From positions 30,998 to 94,997 of the forward strand of contig NZ_CADIKK010000031.1 of assembly GCF_902859915.1 (NCBI RefSeq): DNA of 64,000 nt, written 5' to 3'. The stretch comes from Paraburkholderia ultramafica. Its GTDB lineage: Bacteria > Pseudomonadota > Gammaproteobacteria > Burkholderiales > Burkholderiaceae. A program made the translations under genes and the position numbers. Numbering within the stretch: the stretch's first letter is position 1; each line of letters begins with the position of its first letter. Shown here one piece after another: positions 57,756 through 64,000 of this stretch. Below the pieces are notes generated by a model that did no database searches, was not told the origin of the DNA, and saw only the letters and a program-made list of their open reading frames with translations.

Positions 57756-58646
57756 TCAGCCTCCGACAAGATAGGCCAAAGAAATCGATGGGCGGAAATG
57801 TCCCAACTCAACACTCAGGACTTTGAGTGCTTGCTTCGAGCCAAGCAGAGGGATTAGCGTCGTAAGTCGATTCTGTGCAAAACTGTGCCGCATCCCGTGC
57901 AAACCTAAGCTATAGCCGAGTGCGCGCTTGCTGGCGTAGCTAAAAGAGGCAGAGAGAGCTTGTCCGCCACCAATGTCAAAATAGCTGACGTAGTTGATTT
58001 CCCTATCGCGCACGATGATCGGCGCTGGCCGTGCGCGCGTCCGCAGCGCCTCCGCTAGCTCACGTGAGATTGCAACCTCTCGCACCAGACCGCCTTTGCC
58101 GGTGACCAAAAACACGACAAAGTCTGTGCGGCCAGCGAAGCGGTCGGGAGACCACTCACGATGCGACGATGGTCCTTCCCCACGCGGTTCGCGCAGTGTC
58201 CAGCACTCGTGAGCGCGGAGTCCACCGTCGTAGCACAGCAGTGTCCCAAACTGATTGTCTTCGGTTTGCCGTGCGAGGATCTTTTGGACGTCTTCGAACG
58301 GATAGGCGCGACCATGCACGTGAGAGATGATGCAACTCTCAACGCGAGGAAGGCGCACGGAGAAAATTTTCGCCAAGGCTTGGATAGCTTGATTGACAGA
58401 CTTTTGGGCATGGGCCTCGGCGTATTCATCGAGAAATTCAAGCATCATCGTTCGGGTGTGCACCTCATTCAATGGGAGCCGGTTTGCGCGCAGCCATCGA
58501 AAATACGCGGCAAGTACCTCCCGGTACGCACGCTCGCTCGATATCGAGCGCAGTGCAGCGGCGTTGAGCTCCCCCATCTCTTGTTTTGACGAGCCGTGAA
58601 CGGCGATGCTACCCACTGTCGCGCGTGCGAGTTCACGGATTCTCAT
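57756..58646 (-). CDS. tyrosine recombinase of a three-gene module
   Basis: Protein of 296 aa with a short core-binding domain (about residues 36-100: RAYREVLAAYFRWLRANRLP) and a complete catalytic set: R144 (YDGGLRAHECWTLR), K184 (TGKGGLVREV), H250 and R253 (GLHGMRHSFAQ), H283 (VELGHFRPS) and Y292. It has no arm-binding domain; such a domain is instead encoded as part of the next gene. I use the ATG at 58646 (MRIRELARATVGSIAVHGSS), which overlaps the upstream 97-aa gene by 14 bp. Subfamily not recognised; it is clearly different from the tRNA-side integrase. Confidence 0.85.
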   Translation of the reverse strand: MRIRELARATVGSIAVHGSSKQEMGELNAAALRSISSERAYREVLAAYFRWLRANRLPLNEVHTRTMMLEFLDEYAEAHAQKSVNQAIQALAKIFSVRLPRVESCIISHVHGRAYPFEDVQKILARQTEDNQFGTLLCYDGGLRAHECWTLREPRGEGPSSHREWSPDRFAGRTDFVVFLVTGKGGLVREVAISRELAEALRTRARPAPIIVRDREINYVSYFDIGGGQALSASFSYASKRALGYSLGLHGMRHSFAQNRLTTLIPLLGSKQALKVLSVELGHFRPSISLAYLVGG

Positions 58647-58926
58647 CAGCGCTTTCCCAAAGTTGATACAGGTTGTGCTTGATAAGTGCGTCGCGCACTG
58701 CGTCCCCAGTGAACAGGCGGCCAGTCTTTTCTTCAATTTCGATGGCGAGTTTGCGGAGGCTGAACTGCCGGGGATTCAGCGAATCCAGCCGCCGCAGGGT
58801 GAAGCTGCACAATACCGGTAGCTGACTATCCAATGCAGAACGCCTTTTTCGCCGTTTAACTGTAGATGCGGTCCGCCCGCAGTAGCGCTCCGCGAGATGT
58901 GTAATCACTTCGTCCAAAGGCATCAT
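58633..58926 (-). CDS. 97-aa unknown protein, first gene of the recombinase module
   Basis: Function not recognised. The sequence MMPLDEVITHLAERYCGRTA has a basic stretch after it (STVKRRKRRSALDSQL), a middle with RRLDSLNPRQFSLRKLAIEI and a C-terminal helix pair (TGDAVRDALIKHNLYQLWES). The composition suits a small DNA-binding protein. Its 3' end overlaps the recombinase start by 14 bp, so it is translated together with it. It may be a regulator or directionality factor. The ATG at 58926 or 58923 can serve as start. Confidence 0.55.
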   Translation of the reverse strand: MMPLDEVITHLAERYCGRTASTVKRRKRRSALDSQLPVLCSFTLRRLDSLNPRQFSLRKLAIEIEEKTGRLFTGDAVRDALIKHNLYQLWESADENP

Positions 58927-59208
58927 TCACTCCTGGTGCGGGGGTAAACCATTTAGACCGGTCACCGGAGAAAGCCGGCGACCGTTGTGCCAACAATATG
59001 TATCGGTGAAACGAAAGACCAGAGCGGCATGCGCCCTTCAGAGCGGGCGCACCCGCTCCTTGCCGCGACAATGCACTACACCCCGGAGCGCGGCTGCTCC
59101 GCGAGGCTGAAGTTTTTCTTGATTGATTTGCGCGTATCGTGCGATTGCGCAACTAGAGGCTGATCGCCGTGCGGTCGTCAGCTTGGGACTGGTCAATCGG
59201 AATGCCGA
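58927..59208. other. promoter-side region of the recombinase module
   Basis: No gene seen. A strong hairpin GAGCGGG-CGCA-CCCGCTC lies at 59041-59057 and another GC-rich stem around 59088-59105. The promoter of the module (minus strand) and that of the next gene (plus strand) must lie here. Confidence 0.45.
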
Positions 59209-59646
59209 ATGACGTTTGAGATTGCAATGAAGGATCGAACGAGAATATTTCGATGTCGAGCTTACATTGATTCGCAAGGGGGGGCTTTGCAGGCGTGGGT
59301 CTCAACGATGACGTCGAGCCACGCGGACGGAATAGTAGATTCCGAAGATACTAGATTGATGTGGGCTGTAGATCACCCGAGTTATCAGGCTGGATTTGTG
59401 CCAGCCATTATGCCGAAACATCGGCGCTGCTTGCCGTGCAATGTTAAAGAGGTCTATGAAACCTCGCAAGCGATTTTTGAAGATGCCGAGGGTGTGCTTT
59501 CAAAACGGACGAGCTTGTTTTTTGGGGAAATTAAATCGGTCATTTACAAGCAGTACAACGAAGTCGGACTTTTCGTCGAGCTAACTGGGACATTTGACCT
59601 ACACGCGGAAAGATTTCTCGACGCTTCGTTGAAAGTTCAAGTTTGA
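59209..59646 (+). CDS. hypothetical 145-aa protein
   Basis: Function not recognised. Codon use and composition look protein-like and AT-richer than the core genome: TRIFRCRAYIDSQGGALQAW, SHADGIVDSEDTRLMWAVDH, LFFGEIKSVIYKQYNEVGLF. It has no signal peptide or membrane helix. A possible later start is MKDRTRIFRC (59227). No good ribosome-binding site precedes either. It is alone and divergent from the recombinase module, possibly cargo of the island. Confidence 0.45.
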   Translation: MTFEIAMKDRTRIFRCRAYIDSQGGALQAWVSTMTSSHADGIVDSEDTRLMWAVDHPSYQAGFVPAIMPKHRRCLPCNVKEVYETSQAIFEDAEGVLSKRTSLFFGEIKSVIYKQYNEVGLFVELTGTFDLHAERFLDASLKVQV

Positions 59647-60472
59647 TACGTGTTATGTCGGATTTAAGTGCCAAAAGGTCGAATTGAATTCCACGAACTT
59701 CAATATCCTCGATGCCGAGTAGTACAAAAGTCGGAGTTAACCTGTACTAGGAGGCTGTTGAAACTCGCTGCGACATTTTTGGGAAAAGAGGTTCTTCTAG
59801 CTGCAGATGACACAATCGACCGGTAGTCGAGACCGGTTGGTGCAACCAGTCGTCTTCGGCGGAGCTTAACTCGACACATATTAAAGCCGGACCGTCAATT
59901 GAACCGACTTAACTTTCTGTGGGATCACCGAAGTACCGGTGAGGGACTTGATCATCGGTTGTCGACTCTAAGACACCCCGTGAATCGTTAAAAACATCGG
60001 CAGCGGCTTACCTGGATTGGATTGGGAGCGGTACTGCCGATTCTGACGTAGCCAACACATGTCATAGTGCAAGGCCGTCTAGTAGGGGCAGCGACATGTT
60101 TCAGACAGGTGTACGGCAGATGTTTTTTTTGGTCAAGTTGTCGACAGCCGATTCGAGGTCAGACAGGTTGCTAGAGTGGGTTGTCGAGGACTGTGGGGAG
60201 GAAGTGGCGGCGCCCGCTGTGTTGCCGGGCGCTGACCAGTGCAATGGGTCAGGACGATCTCCTGCCCTCAGATTGCATGCATGGTGCTCCATGCACACCG
60301 TCTCGCGTGCGGAATGGCGGTGGAGCTTACGTCGTTCGAGTCGGTTCGACTGGTACGAGGGGCGGACGGCGACTGGCATGTTTCATTCGGTGACGTAGCG
60401 ACGCGTGCACGGATTCACATCGCTTCTACCCACTAAGTTCTCCATGCTCCGTCACTTCGCGAAAGAGGATGG
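59647..60472. other. 826-bp stretch without a clear gene
   Basis: Short open frames exist on both strands (for instance one reading LTSFESVRLVRGADGDWHVS on the plus strand near 60330-60390), but none has convincing start signals or known similarity. A small hairpin GGTTG-GTG-CAACC lies near 59835-59847. It ends where the IS66 sequence is cut. Confidence 0.4.
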
Positions 60473-61669
60473 TCACGCACGTCTAGGGGCGCTGTGCTGC
60501 TGGCGCAGCCGGTATGTGTAGTCAACGCGCGTCTCGCCTTCGGGCAGATCGGCTTTTGCCAGCGCCTCGACCTGATACAGCGCCTTGAAGTATTCCAGTG
60601 CCTGCGCGGCACGGCCGCTGGGTTTCTTCATGCCCTTGAGCGCGTCGACGAAGGCCCGACGGGCGTGAGCCAGGCAGCCGAAGTGGGTTGGACCTTCGAG
60701 CGTACGCCAGGCGGCGTATCCGTCCGTCATCAGCAGGCCTTCATAGCCGGCGAGGAACGCCTGAGGATATTCCTGCCCGCGCCCTGGCCGATAGTCGAAC
60801 AGCACGACCGGTTCCGGACAGTCTTCGGCACTGCGGTAGACCCACATATACGATGTGCTCTGCGCGGCCTTGCCAGGTTCCTTGAGCACCTGCACCGTTG
60901 TTTCGTCGCCATGGATCAATGGCTGCGACAGCAGCGTCGTGCGCAGTGCCTCATATAGCCGGTTGTAGTGCAGTTCAGCGGGACGGATGATCCAGTTCGC
61001 CAGCGTGCCGCGCCCGACTTCGATGTCTGCGCGGGCCAGCGCGTGGGCCATGCGATACAGCGGCGTACCGTCGACGTACTTGCCGGCCGTGACGGTGGCG
61101 ATCATCGCCGCGCTGGCATTGCTGCCCGGCAACGGCTGCGTTGGCACCGATGCGGTGATCACCGGCGTGCGTTCGGCGTGGCGTTCGCAGTGGCGGCACG
61201 CGTACTTGAAGCGCACGTGCTGCAGCACGGACGCCTTCACCTCGATATGCAACTGTTCGCTGACCTCTTCGCCCATGCGGTGAAGTGCGTGTGCGCAGCA
61301 TGGACAGATCTTCTGCTCTTCGGGCAGGTCGTATTCGATGCGCTGACGTGGCAGGTGCGCCGGCAGCGGTTTGCGTCCGGGCCTGTTTCGTGCCGGCCCG
61401 GGTACATCTGGCAGGCCAGTATCGGGCAGCGCGACCGTGTCTTCGGCATCGCCGGCGTCATCGTCGTCGATGGCGGCAATCTGTTCGGCCTCGTCGAAGA
61501 CGCGATCCCCGAGCTTCTCGCTGCCCGGCGCGAAGCGCTTGCTCTGCGCCAGGCGGAACTGCTCCTCCAGCTGGGCAACCCGTTCGCCCAGTTGCCGGTT
61601 GCGTGTCTCGAGTTCACGGATATAGGCCTGGGCGGCCGGCGGCAATCGGGAGAAATCGTCCTCGTTCAT
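60473..61669 (-). pseudogene. tnpC: IS66 transposase TnpC, C-terminally truncated
   Basis: The remaining 398 codons start MNEDDFSRLPPAAQAYIREL with a leucine-zipper-like helix (ELETRNRQLGERVAQLEEQF), then FRLAQSKRFAPGSEKLG and a zinc-binding motif (CPCCAHALHRMGEEVSEQL). The first two catalytic acids are present in HGDETTVQVL and LLMTDGYAAW. The end (YTYRLRQQHSAPRRA) runs into foreign sequence after about residue 390, so the DNNxxER region with the third catalytic Glu is lost. The full protein is about 510-530 aa. It cannot transpose DNA. Confidence 0.9.
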
Positions 61670-61761
61670 GCTCCCAGGATAGCGAAGGATTGCGTGCGAT
61701 GGGTTTACGGGAATGTGTAACCGCCCACCTGCCCGCTGTTTTACCGGGGACGCCCCGGCGT

Positions 61762-62115
61762 TCAACTCGCGTGGCGGTACCGCCGTGATGGATGGCGGCG
61801 CACTGCCTCAACGTCAATGCCCTCAAGGAGCCAATGCAGCTGTTCGGTCGTCAACTCGATCACCGCCTGTGGCCGACGTGGCCAGACGAAGTGGTCCTGC
61901 TCAAGGCGCCGCAGCATCAGCCAGAAGCCGGTGCGCTCGTAGAAGAGCAACTTGACCCGGTTGCGTCTGCGATTGTGGAAGGCAAACATGGCACGCGCAA
62001 ACGGGTCAAGTTGCATGGACTGCTCGACCAGTGCCACCAGGCTGTTGATGCCGGCACGGAAGTCGATCGGCTCACGATGCAGGAAGACCTTCAGGTCCGC
62101 CTCGAACCGGAACAT
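61762..62115 (-). CDS. tnpB: IS66 accessory protein TnpB
   Basis: Protein of 117 aa, the IS66 Orf2 family: DLKVFLHREPIDFRAGINSL, then FAFHNRRRNRVKLLFYERTG and FWLMLRRLEQDHFVWP. It is required for IS66 transposition by an unknown mechanism. The start (MFRFEADLKVF) overlaps the tnpA stop by one base (TGATG), showing coupled translation. It appears intact although its element is truncated. Confidence 0.93.
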   Translation of the reverse strand: MFRFEADLKVFLHREPIDFRAGINSLVALVEQSMQLDPFARAMFAFHNRRRNRVKLLFYERTGFWLMLRRLEQDHFVWPRRPQAVIELTTEQLHWLLEGIDVEAVRRHPSRRYRHAS

Positions 62116-62579
62116 CACCGCGCTCCCAATGCGGCAATCATCGCGCTCACGAGGGCCGCATCGTGTCCTGAACATTCGAGCTCAAGCTTCACGCCGTTGG
62201 GCAATCTGGCCGACAGTCGCGCACCCTGTATCGCCGGTGGCGACAGGTCCGCGCGCTCCGGCTCAGGCGTGGGCCGCGCAACATGTGCCGTCGCCGGCAC
62301 CGGCGCCGCGTCATCGATTGCGACGACCGGCACGAAGGCCGGGAACCCGACAGCAGTGTTGAGTCTTGCGGAGGCAGTTTGCTGTTCGCGCAGCCGAACC
62401 CATTTGCGCAACTGGTTGGCGTTCACCCCAGCCTTCAGGGCGAGGCCAGACAGCGACGCGCCTGGTTGCAGGCAGGCGTCGACCAGTCGCCGCTTGTCTG
62501 CCGGGTCGAAACTGTGCTTGCCGCCGACACCCACGCGTGTCACCCGCAAGGGCAAAAAGGTCAGGTCATTCTCGGTCAT
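62115..62579 (-). CDS. tnpA: IS66 accessory protein TnpA
   Basis: Protein of 154 aa with the IS66 Orf1 helix-turn-helix: FDPADKRRLVDACLQPGASL, SGLALKAGVNANQLRKWVRL. The C-terminal part (ARLPNGVKLELECSGHDAAL) is typical. The start is the ATG at 62579 (MTENDLTFLPLRVTRVGVGG), 64 bp inside the terminal repeat. It is intact. Confidence 0.9.
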   Translation of the reverse strand: MTENDLTFLPLRVTRVGVGGKHSFDPADKRRLVDACLQPGASLSGLALKAGVNANQLRKWVRLREQQTASARLNTAVGFPAFVPVVAIDDAAPVPATAHVARPTPEPERADLSPPAIQGARLSARLPNGVKLELECSGHDAALVSAMIAALGAR

Positions 62580-62642
62580 GGATTGCGTCCGCAAGTTTTG
62601 GGTTGCGGATGCAATCGTGGACCTTCTCAAACGCAGAAGCTA

Positions 62643-62665
62643 GGTGCGCGAAAACTCGCGCTTAC
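62643..62665. repeat. terminal inverted repeat of the IS66 element
   Basis: On the minus strand the outer bases read GTAAGCGCGAGTTTTCGCGC. The GTAAGCG start is typical of IS66. The matching repeat at the other end is deleted, so no target duplication can be checked. The insertion lies 24 bp past the stop of the beta-propeller gene. Confidence 0.8.
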
Positions 62666-62689
62666 TGTTTAGCGACTATCTTCATTGTC

Positions 62690-63643
62690 CTAGCCTGCCG
62701 GGCGAAGCGTGATCGTGAAGCTCGCGGGCGTTTTGCCATTGGAGTCTAGTGGCATCGGGTCCGAGCGCTGCACGGCGCGCAACGCGGCGGCGTCCCACTT
62801 GGAGTCGCCGCTGCCGCGCGTGATCGTTAGGGACAGCAGCGTGCCCGTCGGCGCACAGTGTACCGCCAGGACCGTTTCGAGGCCCTGTATTTCGCCGGCC
62901 CAGACGATATTCGGACGAACGCGCCGCAGGACCTTTTCCGAGTAGCCAGAACTTGCGGCGTCTGCCGCTGGAGTAGGCGCAGCGCTCTTTCCCTCAACGC
63001 TTTGAAGCGCCGCCATCTCGGCACGCGGTTCGTCGTCGCCGAACTCCCCTAGCACCTTGATTTCCTTGCCTTCCGGGCTCACCAAGACGTAAGGATCCCA
63101 TGATCCATGGCCTTCCATGTATCGGTGCTGGCTCGTCACCAGGTAGCCCGCGTATTTGCCGCGCTGGACCACCGCGAACCCATTGCCGTTTGTAATAAAC
63201 CGCTCGCGACCGCCTTGAACCGGAACGGCATGGATCGCCCCGGAGGTCACCCATGCTGCCGTGTTGAAATAGAGCGTCGAGCCATCCGGAGAAAACTTAA
63301 GTGAGTTGATGCCAGATAGCTCGTTCTCCGGTTTCGCCGAATGCGCGGCTGTAACTATCTTCCTGAGCGAGTGGTCCGAGATGCTAATCACGTACACGTC
63401 GCTCAGAGAGCCGCTGTTAGGATCATTCGAATCCACCTGTTCGCCGGGGCGCTGGCGCATGAAGGCGATCAGATTGCCGTCCGGGGAGATTGCCGGGCTC
63501 CCGTCGGCACCCGTTTCCGTGAGCAGTTCGGTCGCTCCCGATGCGTTCCGGTAGACAAGGTTTCCGTGCTGGACAACGACGGATTGAGCGCGGGCCGCAA
63601 CTGCGGTAAGCGCCAGAGCGGCCGCGACAATCGTTCGTTTCAT
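62690..63643 (-). CDS. exported protein with TolB-like beta-propeller repeats and a TonB C-terminal domain
   Basis: Protein of 317 aa. A signal peptide (MKRTIVAAALALTAVAARAQ) is followed by WD40-like PD40 repeats (DGSPAISPDGNLIAFMRQRP, LKFSPDGSTLYFNTAAW) and, in the last ~85 residues, a TonB/TolA C-terminal-like domain (VLRRVRPNIVWAGEIQGLET, GDSKWDAAALRAVQRSDPMP). Both halves are periplasmic modules that bind proteins of the envelope. The combination is unusual and its partner unknown. It has no N-terminal anchor like true TonB, so it probably does not transduce energy. The start is the ATG at 63643. It is followed by the IS66 end. Confidence 0.75.
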   Translation of the reverse strand: MKRTIVAAALALTAVAARAQSVVVQHGNLVYRNASGATELLTETGADGSPAISPDGNLIAFMRQRPGEQVDSNDPNSGSLSDVYVISISDHSLRKIVTAAHSAKPENELSGINSLKFSPDGSTLYFNTAAWVTSGAIHAVPVQGGRERFITNGNGFAVVQRGKYAGYLVTSQHRYMEGHGSWDPYVLVSPEGKEIKVLGEFGDDEPRAEMAALQSVEGKSAAPTPAADAASSGYSEKVLRRVRPNIVWAGEIQGLETVLAVHCAPTGTLLSLTITRGSGDSKWDAAALRAVQRSDPMPLDSNGKTPASFTITLRPAG

Positions 63644-63662
63644 GATGTTTATCCTGTTTCTA

Positions 63663-63790
63663 CTAGCCTGACGATCCATGCAGCGGCATATGCGCGCAGA
63701 CCTCGTCAAGATAGCACTTCCGGTATGCGGCCATGTAGGCGCTAGGGGCGCCGACCTTGAACTCCTGACGGGTCTTGAACTTGAGCGCAT
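63663..63790 (-). pseudogene. C-terminal fragment with a nuclease-associated repeat motif
   Basis: The minus strand encodes ALKFKTRQEFKVGAPSAYMA followed by AYRKCYLDEVCAHMPLHGSS and a stop. The pattern (T-R-x-E-F..P-S-A-Y..A..LDEVCAHM) is one I associate with repeated domains in homing-endonuclease-like or restriction-related proteins. No start or N-terminal domain is recognisable upstream, so I treat it as a remnant; the name of the family is uncertain. Confidence 0.4.
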
Positions 63791-64000
63791 CTGCGCATAC
63801 ATGGCTCCACCGCCCAGCGTGCGTGAGCGGCCGTATCGAGCGACTGCTCACAATCAGAGTGTTGCCGTTAAGCCTCTGGCGGCTCGATCGTCGGCTGTGG
63901 GTCGAGAGTGTGTGGAAACACCATTTTTGCCACCGAGCGCGCGATTATAGGTCGGGTCGATCGAGTTTTATACGTCGAGCATGCGCTAATCTAATGTCGC

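Larger units (their letters stand above)
60484..62665 (-). mobile_element. truncated IS66-family insertion sequence
   Basis: Carries the IS66 set tnpA-tnpB-tnpC on the minus strand. One terminal repeat is present at 62643-62665 (outer end reads GTAAGCGCGAGTTTTCGCGC on the minus strand; IS66 ends begin GTAAGCG). The other end is missing: tnpC breaks off near 60487, losing the last ~120 codons and the second terminal repeat. The element is therefore immobile by itself. Confidence 0.9.

Noticed and set aside
56795..58926. Classical recombinase-in-trio element or Tn554-like transposon
   Set aside because: Only one of the three proteins has a recombinase catalytic domain, and the sizes differ from TnpA/TnpB/TnpC of Tn554.
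60096..60436. Short overlapping frames before the IS66 remnant
   Set aside because: Frames on both strands overlap each other and lack start signals; one looks faintly protein-like but cannot be supported.

Overview
The window is high-GC bacterial chromosome of a Burkholderiaceae member, most likely Paraburkholderia. I infer this from Burkholderia-type families (a BPSS1780-like membrane protein, a choline-kinase-like homoserine kinase, a DUF3563 miniprotein), the GC-rich codon use and the housekeeping gene order. No rRNA or CRISPR array is visible.

Region 1 (1-13070, minus strand) is a trehalose / alpha-glucan operon: glgE, treS-maltokinase fusion, glgB, glgX and the start of treZ. The first three genes overlap by 4-8 bp. 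Together they convert trehalose to maltose, maltose to maltose-1-phosphate and then to branched glucan, and cut that glucan back toward trehalose. A DUF1345 membrane protein lies upstream, across a 14-bp inverted repeat.

Region 2 (13.2-26.9 kb) is accessory chromosome with much decay: a truncated GMC dehydrogenase beside its intact tri-haem cytochrome, a phosphatase, a RES/Xre toxin-antitoxin pair, a DUF4160/DUF2442 pair with one frameshifted member, a LysR-tautomerase pair, intact modE facing a ruined modB, a PHB-depolymerase-like esterase, a phrB::tspO chimera formed by deletion, and the ohr/ohrR peroxide module.

Region 3 (27-52 kb) is core genome: thrB, a DUF2782 protein, amn, a LOG-family gene, polA, a type II NADH dehydrogenase, a dienelactone hydrolase, a sulfurtransferase, a Rieske oxygenase, xseB-ispA-dxs, folE2 behind a strongly structured leader, tsaD, a flavoprotein, and the macromolecular synthesis cluster rpsU-yqeY-dnaG-rpoD.

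Region 4 (52.2-64 kb) is a genomic island beside an unusual CAU-anticodon tRNA with a long variable arm. It starts with a tyrosine integrase and a DUF4224 protein, followed by a possible partition operon (unknown 225-aa protein, ParM-like actin ATPase, 99-aa partner). Next is a three-gene module in which a complete tyrosine recombinase sits with a separate protein that resembles the arm and core-binding domains of an integrase but lacks the catalytic domain. The island also holds an orphan ORF, a truncated IS66 element and a beta-propeller/TonB-C fusion protein. Its right end is not in the window. The recombinase module and the ParM operon are the best candidates for an undescribed system.
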